A DNA stretch of 64,000 nt from Paralichthys olivaceus. Its lineage: Eukaryota > Chordata > Actinopteri > Pleuronectiformes > Paralichthyidae. Below, piece by piece: positions 1 to 22,700 of this stretch (position 1 is the first letter of the stretch; each line of letters begins with the position of its first letter). The stretch lies in assembly GCF_024713975.1 (NCBI RefSeq), contig NC_091111.1, positions 9,420,501-9,484,500 of the forward strand, written 5' to 3'. The position numbers and the translations under genes were made by a program. The notes beneath the pieces are model-generated. The model was not told where the DNA came from. It worked only from the letters and a program-made list of their open reading frames with translations, and made no database searches.

Positions 1-1800
1 GCGAGCTTCGATGTATGAGTCACTGTGAGTAAAATAGACACAAAAAGAAATAAATTAAGTTACCTTCAAGGAGAATGTCAATGTCGTCTGAAAACAGCGC
101 TGTGGGCAAAGAGCTGTTGCTTGGATGTGTTTTGATCTAAATCTTATTTGTAACAGCACTTGTTCCTGGAGATGGTGTAATGTCGTTAACATATCAGATG
201 TGTTTTGGGGAGCCTTTTTGCTCAAAATGCTAAATACTTTTCACGGTCTGTCATGAGCGTTATTGTCCAGATATGACTGCAGGCGCTAAACCAACTCAGA
301 CCCAGAACTCCAGCACAGAACAGAGCACACACGTCATAGCTAATATTGGTGCAGCCTGATTATGGGGAGAAGATATAATAAGGGTTATTGTAAAAAGGAT
401 ATTACGTTTACATGCATCGACACCAAAACTGAATTCTTGACTAATATATTATGAATATTAACAGGATATTGATGTGCAGAGGAACATGCTCTGTCACAGC
501 TGATCAGATGTTCTCTATTGCAGTGTGGGCACGGCTCTCTGCTCTCTGTTCAGTGGTGCTAGTGAAACTGCACCCAAAAGCCATTTTCAGGGGCAATGAG
601 CCTGCAGAAGACAGAATGAGCTCTCCGGATCCGCTCTCACTCCCTGTGACTGAAAAGTCTCCCGACTCTTGAAAGTCTTTTAAACAATGTTTTGACTTTG
701 TAGCAGTTAAAGTCTCCTTCATAATGAATGGTAATGATTAATCATTTTAGCTGGAGTGGCAGTCTGAAGCTTGAGTGAGGTCATCTTTAAGGAGACTCAT
801 TCAGGTTCATAATTTTGATCTGGGTTATTACTTGAAGAGACTTCCACTCTTTTGTTAAAGGATCTAATGTTCAGGAACACATCACTTCCCTCATACTGTC
901 CATTCTTAAATTCCTATCAACACTTCTGACATCAAAGATTTTGTTGCCTGGAAGGTTTATTGCCATCTTTGACCTCTGGTAATTTCTCAAAGGCATTTCT
1001 GCAACATAAAGTCTCCTGTTTTATCCAAATTGATTTTCTCATCACCGCTGATCCCCATGCTGCTGGCAGCATTGTCGGCTGCTAGCATTTGGATCAGCTT
1101 AAGGTAAATTCATCCCCCTGCTAAGAAAAGCACTATATTTCTGTGACTCATTTACTTGTCAGATACTGGAGAGAAGAGAGCGAGAGGAATAAAAAGAAAA
1201 CGAGCAGGAAGGAAATCAGTGATGTATGGGGGGGCAGAAAGACAGAAGAGGGAAAGCTGGAAGTGAGCGAGGGAGAGAGTAGGAGAAAAGGACGGAGGAG
1301 AGATGTGCTTCGGGAGCGGAACATTATTTAGACTAAATGAGGTCAGGACCTTGAGATATACACTGAATCTCAAATGCTGCATTTGCAGCTCGCTGTGCGT
1401 TTTCGTGCCTGTGTGTGTGTGTGTGTGTGTGTGTCTCTCCATGTAGTCAATAGAATACCAACAAAGTCAATGTCATTTTTCCTACACATAAACCCTTATT
1501 TGAGCAGTAAGTGTTTATTTATTCAGTATAACATGTTAAATGCCTCAAACACACACACACCCACCTCTACCTCCATCACTGTCAGCCCGTATCCTCATCT
1601 CTTCCCATATTGTTTTTCCCTCTCTTTCCTCCTGTATCAATGCAGGGTAATGAAGTCATCAAAATGCTTACCCTAAGTTGACTGCACCTTCCTGCATCTT
1701 TGCTCCAATCAGCTGCCTCTTATCGGTTACCCTGGTAACAAACAGCCAATGATCAGAGAGCAAAGGTGTTCTGCTAATGTGGACTACTAGATCACTGTCT

Positions 1801-1844
<44 letters not shown>

Positions 1845-2681
1845 TGTTGAATGTGGTGTTTTTTGATAACAAGTACAGCACACAGCACTGTAGCCTCCTC
1901 TTTCAATCTGCAGCCATCATTGTTCTCAGGTTTGTCAGAGACCTCAAACAGATGTGAGACCATGAGGTAGAACGATGTGAGGCCGACACAACAAAGCCCT
2001 CTCGGAGTGGGTGGCTGTGCACGAGGCTTTTGGTCTCGACAACAGCAGCGAACATGGAACTATCTCACCCTGACATCGAAGTACCAAAGCAACAGAGGGA
2101 GATGAAAATTCAATTTCAGTGATCACAATCTCACTCGTGTTTACCCACAGCGCCATAACGGAGGAGGTTTCGATGATTCTTTCTTTTATTTTAGTAAGAT
2201 GTGTATTTTTCGGTGCAGCTCGAAAATTGCAACTTTATGTTTGTCTTTGATGACGCCAGACATTCTGTGTGTGTGTTTGTTTAGGTATTACTCATGTTGT
2301 AGGGACCTTAAACTGTTAACATGGTCACATTATGGGGACTTAATGTCCAAAAAGGAAATTCCCTAGATCTATATCATCAAGTGCTAAAGTTTGGTCTATA
2401 GGTCCGAGTTTTGGTTTAAAAGAGGCAAGTAGTAATCATGATTAGCGTCCAAGTGTGTGTGTGTGTGCATGTGTGTGTGTAGCCACTGATTCAAGTGCTC
2501 TATTTCAGAGCAGTATAACACTGTGCTGTTCTGCTCCACTTGCACCAACACCTGTTTTCTTTGTCTGTTCTAACTAATTGTTCAGGGTCCATGCTCAATC
2601 TCTCTACCTATCCATCTATCAATCTATCACCTATCCATCCGTTCAATAATCCCTTGTTTCCTCTGCTCTCTTTGTCTCTAG
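1..2681. other. nkain2 intron (upstream part)
   Basis: No coding exon is recognisable here; the next coding sequence begins at 2682. I looked for the preceding NKAIN exon (the one before the last membrane segment) and did not find it, so it must lie outside the window. The stretch holds GT/CA microsatellites near 1409-1434 and 1806-1840. At about 2280-2430 there is a repeat-like tract with the 'gtaggggacc / tatggggact' wording common in fish introns. Short open frames in it have no family features. Confidence 0.6.
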
Positions 2682-12209
<9,528 letters not shown>

Positions 12210-14960
12210 ACCCCGGATACTCTCCAGGACTGCTGCCTTACCAACCACCACCGCTCAACATCCTGCTTTTACTACAGCTTTTACTACTCCAACTGTTTTT
12301 AGGAGTGAGACACACTCCAGTAGACGGGATACAATGACACTAAAATATCCAACCTACACCACCCCCCTGTACTAAGGCTTCCCTCATCTGCCTGCCTGTT
12401 GTTTTTAATTGCAGTTAGGTGTGTTCCTGATGATACACTGGCCTCGTGTGGTTGGATGTGGTAACCGCAGGCTGTATGTTTTTTCTTTTTTACTATGGGT
12501 GACACAATGTGGAGCCATTGACTCGTCTTTCCTCTTGTGCCACTGAGTATCTGCACAACCAAAAGGATGCAAAGAGGGCGCAACTCTCCGGTGACGTGTT
12601 TTCCTTGGCTTCCAGTGAGAACTTGTGGATTTCTGCCTTCAGAGAATCGTTAACATGGAGCCCTGTTCTTTCACACTAGTCTTGGGATATCTTAGCAGCT
12701 CTCAAGCGCAGATATGTGTCACCAAAGAGTAAAAAACCCAGAGACACATCCTTGTGTGCACAATAGAGCCTGTTTAACCGTCTCTGGATCTCTTGGTGCC
12801 TCATAGATTAGACACTGCAGGACTTCAACTCCACTGACTGAGCATCTCCGGAGAAGATCAACCGATCGAGGAATGTCAGACTTCATTTTTCTATGATTAC
12901 TTCATGGTGCATTTTGGAGATTTTCAGCAAAGATGGAGGCTTGATGTTAAAATCGGCTGGACTCACGATCGTCAGTACACACCACACATTTTCCTCTGAA
13001 TGTTGAATATCATTACATATGTGCATGTGTACAGCAGACACATACATACAGACAGAAATGCATATGTGAACACACACATGCATGTACACACACACACGCT
13101 TATAACATACAACCACTCAACTTCTTCAATGTGAATCTTAATGTTTACAACAGACAGAACGACTTAGAGACAGGCAGGAGGTGCAAGAGACACTTTTAGA
13201 TGCAGCATCCCAAAAAGGCCAGAGGGTGTTTTTCTCACAGTAGTTAGGACAGGACCGTTAGGACCAGACCGTTGTTCCAGATATGTTTCTTCGCTCTCAC
13301 TGTCTTAATATGTTGTCTTCCGTCCAAGACAGATGGGTAGTGGGACATAGAGACAAACCATGACAGAGAAAATAGCCATTAAAGAGCAACTGAGGTCAGA
13401 CAGAAGTTACCCCGTCCAGCTCAGCCCTATTGGAGACATCTCATCCAGCTCTTTCAGCAAAATTTTCCCCTTAAAAATGCTGGGATCCAGATAAAATGCC
13501 CTTTCAGCCTTATCATCTGCAGCATCCAGCTCTTTTGAATAACAGAAATAGTTTAAAAACAGCCTAAATCATCCACAGGCAATGCTCACATATAGAGAAA
13601 AACACACCTTTTACACAAATGACAATCACAGTCTAAGCGGCCTGAGTTTTGTCATGGATTTGAAATTGAAATCTTAAAAAATTGAACGAAAAAGCTGAAA
13701 AGTATTGTCGCCGTCATGTGGGAACAGAGACGCCTCCGGCTTTGACAATACTTCAATAGTTTATTTATCATCGTTTATATATATAATGCAACTCAAACCA
13801 CTGGTGAAAGAAAGGAGAGTGAAGCATCCACCTTCGCCCGCAGACTAACAAGGACAAAAAACAATGACCTGAGTAATGTCAGAGACGTAGCGGCTCCACC
13901 CCTGTTCCACTCGTATTTTAATGTCGAAAGTGCCAACCGAAACACCACATGGACATCTGTAATGCCTGGATTCAGAAGACCATGGACCGGGACCAAAAGT
14001 AGTGGGTCTTGGGTTCACTTTTTCTCTCTGGTCCAAAAAAAAACGTGGATATCTAAAAATTTTCCATTCCAGTAGTTTCTCTGTTTCTGTTTTGTTCTCT
14101 TCAGAAAATCAACCTAGTCCTTCTGGAAATGAAGCTGTTGCATTTGTTTTGCGATCACTGGACCAAACATTTGAGGCCTTCTCCATCAACAGAGGAAACA
14201 TTTTTGAGGGGAAAAAGGCTGCACTTGAAATAAGGAGGGACTAACAGAGCATTTCCCAATTCAAACTGATATCAAAGTCCACCGTTCACCTTCCTCTGCC
14301 AGTTATCTTTAACAGTTTTATCTGTTTTTTTCCCTCTGTGGGTTGCGTTCAGAGCCGCTGCCCCATGAGGCTCCACTGACGGCCGCTCTGGAGAACAGAA
14401 ACAACATGTTGTGTGTTTGCATGAGGTGTTTCCAAAACTGTTGCGTATTTAATCTCATGCTGCGTGTGACTAACTAGCTACTTAAAAAGGGGAACTGTTT
14501 GGTTTGTTGAATGCTCCTCAGCTCTCTTCAAAGAGTCCTAAATGTGAACTTTGTGATTTTTTTCTATAAATAACAGTCGCAAAATGTCCGTCGAGTAACG
14601 GAGGAAAATAGTTACGACAGTGTAAAACCACAAAATGTAACTTTGAACTTCTAGACGTTTTTTAATAACATGTGGCCGTGTTTACTGTTTTTTCTAGTTG
14701 ACTACTAATGTATGATGTTGTGTACAAGTGGGACTACTATGTTTAATTTCTTCTTATTGTACAGTTATTTGAAAGGAGAGAGTAAGAGGAGAATGGGAGG
14801 AAAGAGAATTAGTTGCACTATAGTCTATGATATTGTCATTAAACGTTCTGTCGAGGCTGGAAATTCACTTTCACTTCAGCCCATAATTAACATTTATTAA
14901 TTTATATAAAAATGGTTAAACGCGCATTACTTTTTAATAAACTAAATCACTGCAAATGTA
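12210..14960 (+). other. nkain2 3' UTR (probable extent)
   Basis: Follows the nkain2 stop codon with no splice evidence and no open frame worth calling. Possible poly(A) signals are ATTAAA at 14838-14843 and AATAAA at 14936-14941, so a 3' UTR of roughly 2.6-2.7 kb is possible. The extent is an inference. Confidence 0.4.
14936..14941 (+). terminator. candidate nkain2 poly(A) signal
   Basis: AATAAA in an AT-rich stretch 2.7 kb after the stop codon; ATTAAA at 14838 is an alternative. No transcript evidence. Confidence 0.3.
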
Positions 14961-17900
14961 ACGTCTTTCTGGAAATTTAAAATCAGCAACTGTGAAAAGG
15001 TCACACGTCTATTATTAAGAGGCCTAATTGAAAAAGATGGTTGTTGTGTCATTAGCAAATTATACTATTTGAATTGAAAGTGAATTAATTAGTTAATTTA
15101 TTTGTCTTAATGTGGTTAGATCAATTTAACATTACCTGGCACTGTGGAATATCGACCTAAACAGAAAGCATTTCAGATTTATGATGTGACCCAACTGTGT
15201 GTGTGTGTGCGTGCGTGTGTGCGTGCGTGTGTGAGACCATGGGATATTGTTTATTGTGTCTTGGTGAACTCAACAACTCTTAACCCAGAACCTCCTGAGT
15301 AATGACCTGCTCTGAACTCAACACACATTTCAACTAAAGGAAGAACTCTTTGAGGAGCAATAACAAAAGTGATGATAAAGCTACATTCAGTCAAACCGTT
15401 GTAGAGTTACACAATCTCCTAATATCTAACTATAATATTTGAAATATTTTGAAACTATGTACTTTGCTATTTATTCAAGTCTGAAATCAAACTTTTATGA
15501 ATTGAATTCAGAATTGTCAGCTATCCCCAGCCCTATCACCAATGGGTCTGAAAGTATTGCCAATGGTGCTTGTATAATTGGTTTACTATGGGAATACAGA
15601 TGGAAAGAGAAAAGAGGTATTAAGTCAATAATTTGCAGTACACGATTATGCACGAGCTAAATAATTGTCTGGGACCCACGAATGAACCCTGTGGTACTCC
15701 ACCCAGCTTAGTTTCTTAATTTAGCAGGCTGGTGCTAATTGTAGATAGCATAAATGCATGAATTCACGATTTGTAAAAGTGCTTTTCATTTAATCTGCGA
15801 TTAATATAAGTCAGCTCTCAGAATGCAATATTACATAATCCTAATACATTAAGAAACAACCCCACTGTCAGTGCTGTAATGCAGGATTATGCTGCTAGTA
15901 CTACCAGTGGAAAAAAACAACTGCAATCGTCCTCTGTGGCTCTGGGTTGATTTGTTAACGTTCACCACTGACTAGAACCATTTACGTTGATTTACCTCAT
16001 CTTGTTCTGATGGTTTCCCACAGGTGACTGACTGTACATAAACTAGACAGTTGGGAATAAAGTAGACAGTGAAGAAGTCAAGTCTACACTTGTGTCCTCT
16101 GTTTTCTGGCACCTTGCAGAGATATTTTGTCCTCAAGAGATTTATGCCTGCTACATTATGCATGCAAATGACAAAAGTATTGACTGTCTGAATTTTTTTC
16201 TAGTGGTTGGGGTTGTCTCTGTTGTCCAGCCAAGTGGTTTCCAGGTATTTCAGTTCTGAGAAAAATGCACTTTCTAAAATGACTGAAATGAAGCCAAATC
16301 TTTCCCCCTCTGAAACAAGAGCCTTGCTGAAAGACTGCTGCAGGCAAAATCCAAATCCTGATCACAGACATCCTGACGAGGACATCAGTGTCTCCTTCAC
16401 TACACACACCCAGATCATTGCCAGGAAGCACTATTGTTCCTTTGCTGAGGAAATATACCGGTGCTCTGAGGTAAATAAATTGTTATGAGAATCTGAATAA
16501 GAGTGTTTAAATAAAACAAGACACAAATACCCAATTAAGACTAAAAACATTTTGAGTGCGTGTGTAAAACTCTCGATATAGATGCACTCTGCTGAGTTCC
16601 TGATAAGAATAAACACTCACGGTTGGAAGTAGTTTAAATATTTATTCGTAGACGGCACACCATCTTCACTTTTTGATCTGCTTAGTGAGGAACTACACAC
16701 TCCTGAGAACGCCTGATGACTTTTTTGTTTATTATGTAATAAGCAGAGACTCGCACTTGTGAAGGTTGTTTTTAACATTGCTGGCATTCTCCACTAAAAC
16801 CAAGTGGGGACACCCAGGACAAGCAAACTAATTGCTGTGGCTGTGTGGCCTATGGTATTAATTAGGAGTTGTAACAGACCTAACAACCCATTTTACAGGC
16901 ACCCTGGTAACGTTTATTTGAAAGCTGTGCCAACACCGCCTCAGCTAAAAGTGTGTCAGTCCAAATTACTTTCATTGTTCTCAGTTCAAGTGTCACTTTT
17001 CCATCAAATATGAAATGTGATCTGGTTTAAAAGGGAAAGTTACAGAGTAGATGAGAATCAAGTGATGCAATAGAAAGTAATAAATCAACAGCCTTTCAAA
17101 TACTGTGTGTACCCTAGGATTGTCTAGCTGCTACTAGTACCACTAGTGAGAATAAAATCAGCTAAAATTACAGTTAAAAAATGTGATTTTTCTCTGTCAT
17201 TGTCCTTCAAGTAGAGGAACACAGTGTATAGCTCAATGTTAACATCTGGGCCACATATGGCAGACGTATGGCTTCATTGATGTGACTCAACAAAAACCTT
17301 ATCACCCATTTTAAAACTGCAGTTCCAGTCATACCCACACCACCTACAGCCAAAACACAGTAAGTTGTTTATGTATGAGACCACCACCTTTACAAGGGGC
17401 TACTACTTGTTAGAATTTGGTTTAGGTTAGGATTGGGGTAAGGCCAGTAATAACGATGGTTATGGCCAGAAATGACCTCTGAAGTCAGGGAAACACTACT
17501 GTTTGTGAGCGCACAGATATCTTTAAAGGGACCATTCTGAGCCCAGACCTTACAGAGTAAGAAAAGTGGGGATATTTTGTCTGGTCCTAACTTTCTAACC
17601 CTAACCGTAGCTTAAGGGGTAAGGTTATGCATTTACTTGTGATGGTTAGGATTAGGTTCAGGTTATGTTCAATTAAGTACAAGGTTGTGTGTGTTGACCA
17701 AAATGTACTCGTTCATGTAGCACATCTACATGCCTCCATACTGCTCCTGTGGTGTCATCCAAGTGTGAGCTTGTGTGAGAGCTTGTGTGTGCATGAACGG
17801 CTCCGGGGTAAGAAGACATCAGAGGAACTTTAGACTAAAAACATGGCGTAAATGATGCTGTTCCTAATTTGAATTTGAATTTCGGGGCTTTCGAACATTT

Positions 17901-18269
17901 GGATGACACCACAGGAGCAGTTTGTTCGTATGTTTTTACGTTTGGAGAAGTGGTCACCAGTAACTTCAATATATTGGATTCGGCTGCAACGCTGTTTACC
18001 CCTGAAACTCCAAAAGTGTCTAGTGAACTCAATCGCTTCACCCACCCCTCCACCTGCATAGTGGTGAGTAGGTAATGAGTGACTTCTCATTTTTTGGGGT
18101 GAACTATTCTTTGAGGCCCTTATCACAGTGTAGTTTACACACCGTGCCTGGGGGTGTTTATGGCCCCTGTGGACCCGGGTGATCTCTCTGTCTAATCCAG
18201 CTTCTGCCACACTCCAGGCACGAGTACATCCTCAGTGACCCCGGGTCTGCTGCAGTCACCGTGACTCCA
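14961..18269. other. intergenic, nkain2 to rnf217
   Basis: AT-rich sequence with no gene. It contains a GT/GC-type tract at 15197-15231. A repeat-like section at about 17360-17690 is rich in gttagg/ggttagggtt-type wording common in fish introns. Short open frames here lack any domain. Confidence 0.55.
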
Positions 18270-18428
18270 CCACTAGGCTTCCCCTCGGCCTATCGCTGCT
18301 CTCCCGCATGCTGACGCCGAGACCCGGAAGTGCCGCCGTCGCTGCAGCTGCTTTGTTTTGTTTTGGTTGTCGGAGTTGTGTAAGAGAGCGACAGGCGGAG
18401 TTCGGTCCGGGAGAGGGACGCTCTTCAG
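18270..18428 (+). promoter_or_regulatory. rnf217 GC-rich promoter/5' UTR
   Basis: Base composition changes sharply to GC- and CpG-rich about 150 bp before the rnf217 ATG and stays so through exon 1. An ETS-type core (CCCGGAAGTG) lies at 18323-18332. No TATA box is evident. This is the profile of a CpG-island promoter; the start site is not located. Confidence 0.55.
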
Positions 18429-19407
18429 ATGGGGAGAGTCCAACCGGGGATGGAAGATGACGGACCGGTAGCTGACGCCTGCGGGATGCCGAGTTTCATC
18501 AGCAGCTTCGAGGAGGAAGGGAGGGCGAGACTGTCCCGCAGCCTCGAAACTTCCGTCGCGGACGGCAAAGTTGAGCGGCCGGTCGCAGACGAGCACCGCG
18601 GCGTCGGCAGGTCAGACTCCCGGTTGTCGCTCGACGGAGGCGGCGGAAGGAGCGGCGGCGGCGACGAGGGGAAGGATGCGGGGGGCAACAACAACAACAA
18701 CTGCAACGGAGGAGAGAGGAGGAGGAGGGCGAGTGCCGTGGAGATTTTGAGGAGGAATTTCGGGGTCGTGAAATCTCCCTCCCTCCGGTTCACCGCTAGC
18801 AGGCGGATGCAGGAAAACAACGACGGTCATGGAAGCGAGTGTGGCGACTGCAAAAAGTCGGACGTAGAAACGGGCGACGCGGGGATTAAAAACGAGCCAA
18901 CCCCGAGCGAGTTGACCACTTTGGATGCACATGCGGTTCAGTGGCATCGAACATGTGACAGTAACACTGTGAGTGTAGAGGAGACAATCACTGTCAAACC
19001 ACATGTCTACTGCACTGTTTACTGCATCGCCAACGACGTGCACCGCAATGAATCCGCGCACCGCCGCGACGATGAGGCGGACGCACCTGACACTCCGAAC
19101 CCGGGCTCCGAGAGGGAGCAGGAGGCGGGTTCGAGTCCGGAGCCGCCGCTGTACACGCTGGACGACCTGGTGGACCCTTTTGGGGACATTTCCCACCAGT
19201 TGTACAAGGATCAGGACGGTGCGGGGAGCGCGGTGCAGGGCTGCCGGGTGTGCCTGGAAGACAAAACCATCGCGCCCTTGCTCTGCTGCAGGATGGCAGT
19301 GTGTGATGAGTGTTTGAAACTCTACGTCAGCTCCCAGGTCGGTGTGTGTGTGTGGGTGGGGGGGCAAAGTTGTGGAAAGAGGATGATACAGTATATAATG
19401 CAGCAAG

Positions 19408-19471
<64 letters not shown>

Positions 19472-19573
19472 AGTAAAGATCATAATACAGTGTATTATGC
19501 AGCAGGATGTGTGTGTGTGTGTTGGTGAGGGGGCAAAGTTGTGGAATGAGGATGATACAGTATATAATGCAGC

Positions 19574-19624
<51 letters not shown>

Positions 19625-19726
19625 AGTCAAGATCATGATACAGTGTATTATGCAGCAGGATGTGTGTGTGTGTGTTGGTGAGGGGGCAAAGTTGTGGAAT
19701 GAGGATGATACAGTATATAATGCAGC

Positions 19727-19788
<62 letters not shown>

Positions 19789-22700
19789 AGTCAAGATCAT
19801 GATACAGTGTATTATGCAGCAGGGTGTGTGTGTGTCCCAGGTTGGTAAGAGGGATGATGGACAAAGTGGTGGTGTGTAGACAATACAGCGCAGCATGGTG
19901 TCGCAGTGATATGTGTGTGTGTGTGTGTCCCAGGTTGACTTGTCCTTCACCAGCGAGTAACACACACATACACTATCGTCTCTGTTACACTTTCATGTCT
20001 TGTGTTTGCCATCTTGTTCGCCCCAAGGCAGGGGCATGACTGTGAATTCAGAGAAGTCTGGAAAAATACTGATCCCTCACCAACAAGCCGACACCACATG
20101 TTTCACTTACTTACGGAAAAAAATACCTGGATTAAGAGTTTGAAGTTCACTGTTTGCTGATAATTAGGACAAATGTGTGTGATTATGACTAATGCCTCAG
20201 CTCAACATCTGCAGGTCTCCTCATCTTGTGATAAATGTTGTTTACGAAGAATCTGGGTCACAGACACATTCTGCACTAAAATTCAGACCCTGGCAGGAAT
20301 GTTTTTCACAACAGCACACTTTTTGTGTATGCGTGTGTTTTTGATATTGGACTTATTCAGAAGAGTTTGCTCGCCCGATGCTCAACCATTTAAGGAAGAT
20401 CCCCCCTACTCAAATGCAGCACTGTGTACTTGTGTGTACTTCGTCTCGGCTGTCCTACTGCATTACCTACATATCTACTGCATTGACGGAAAACCTTTTG
20501 TTAATGCAGTTTGTAAGAAATGCTGAAAATGTGCATGAGCATCCCAGCAGCGTGTTTTAGGCACAGATAAAAAGAGAAGCCCCAATGAGGCTCTGTTTTC
20601 ACCCCTGTCCATTTGTTTGTTTGTTGGTCTTTCCACAGGATTACATGAAAACTATGAAAACAGATTTCCACAAAACTTGGTGGAAGAATGGGACAGAGGC
20701 CAAGAAAGAACCCATGACATTTTGATGCAGGTCCAGAAATAGTTTTTCATTTTCTTTAGAGTTGTGAGACAGGACGTTTTTCTCAGTAAATAATTGATGA
20801 ACCTCGGAAAGAATATCATGTAGATCTATAAGGAATGCAGCAGGAGATTGTCCATGTAAGATGTCTTCAAAGCAACATCGCAATCGGCCCTGATCGCCAA
20901 AAGCTCTCAAATCTCACTGTCTGTACAAGTTGATATTTGTCGGCAGCCTTTACATGTGTGGAATCTCTTTTTTATCCTGAGATTTATCTATTTGTTTCTC
21001 TCAGTTTTCCGCCTGTCTCGCTTTCTCGCTGTAAATTTTCAGGACATTTTCCTGCTGTATTCTCACACGGGTTCACTCTGAGCTTTTCTGGACATTTTAC
21101 TTGCAGGAGCAGTTCGTGAAAATGTCTGAAACAACTGACATGTGCATTCTCACGTACAACCCTTCCAGAAAAAAAAAGAAATTTCTGGAGTTGAGTGCAT
21201 TTGTGAAAGCAGCTTATGAAAATGCAATTTGGTGCAATTTGATTGAATTTAAGGGGAATGTTGGACCGTGGCGGAGGCATGTGCTCAACTGAGTGGCATT
21301 TTAGTTGTTTGGTCAGTCTAAAGGAGACAGCATGCCTTGTAGCTACAATGCCTTCTGGTGGAAATTGTTAACTGAGGAGGCAGTTTCTTCCACTGTGCAT
21401 GACTTTTGAATATTGATGAATATTGATGAGTAACGAGTCTGGTCAGAGATCTTATCCATTGATCCTGGTGATGAACAAAATTAATAATTGATAGATAAAA
21501 CATTTATCTTAAGTGTAGCTGCCATGGAAAAGGGTGTAAGCAGTGAAAGGCACTTTTCCAACTGCTGCCTCCCACTGCAGCTTAAGTGTATCATGATGGA
21601 TTTTTATTTTTTTAGTATTTAAGTGCCTTGTTCGTGAGCTGGTGCAGTAATCGTCTTTAACCTGTTTTGATAAAACAGTGGACTACTCTATACTTGCTAT
21701 GCATGGGTGATCATACATACAAACACAGAGACAGTCTCTGTGATGAGTACACTGAGGATGAGATAAGGGTCATGTAAACTCTCCTGTGTAGTTGGAATCT
21801 GTTTCTCTTCATGTGCGGCACACACACTCAGTGTCAGCACTCAGTAGGTACAGTGAGTGTGACATCAGAGAGATCACAAAATGTGTAGTGGGGATGGAGC
21901 ACTTTGCTCCAGGGCACGTTGGCAAGGAGGGCAGGCAGGACATGCATCAGGAGGTTGGAGTGCACTGGTTTACTTCTTATTGTTCTGCCAGAGGTTAAAT
22001 CATAGACTGTATAAAAAGATGGACTATGCATTATCCTCCACTGCCCCGAAACTAAGCCAAAATATATAATGCTGCCTTCTTGTGCATTAGCAGACAGAGT
22101 CTACGCAGTCGCAGTCTGTCGATGGAGCTATTGTAGCTAGGTCTTGTCGATACAAGTGCTCGATGAGTCATGAGTCCATCACAGCTGTCAATCATGACAT
22201 TTCACCCTGTTTTTATAGCATCAAATAATTATTTAAAACTAAACTTACCAATAATCAGCACTTGAACACACATTAGTGTGATAAGAGCTACCCAAAAATA
22301 TTTGAAGTGTACTTTGACTTTTTAGTTTGGTTCATGTCCCATACACTAACATGGAGGAGGCAGGATTTATGACACATACTGCAGTCAGCCACCAGGGTGG
22401 TGATTGAGACGCTTTTGGCTTCACTTGGGGAGAAGTCATGCCGTCCATCTTTATTGAGGATTAAAGCCCAGTCACTAATGAGGCAAACATAATTGCTGAG
22501 GTCCTGGTTAAGGTTAGGGATTAGATGTTAATTATAATTTGGTTAAGGTTTTGGTTTGGACTGGACGTTATTAAAATGTCCTAATAAGGATAGCCACACT
22601 AACTCGAGTGTGTCATAGAGAGAGAAGAGTGGAGGCGTTGCTGTCTAAACCTGTCCAACCAGTCAGGCTGTGGTCACCACAGATCACAACGTGTGCCAAG

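Noticed and set aside
18612..19406. 264-codon open frame on the minus strand over rnf217 exon 1
   Set aside because: It is the antisense shadow of a GC-rich exon, has no domain, and runs into the CA side of the minisatellite.
19338..19802. Continuation of the rnf217 exon 1 frame into Val-Cys repeats
   Set aside because: The conserved join from 19337 to 23320 restores the RING1-IBR sequence; the extension is intronic.
19322..19969. 215-codon minus-strand frame rich in Thr-His
   Set aside because: It is translation of CA dinucleotide repeats.
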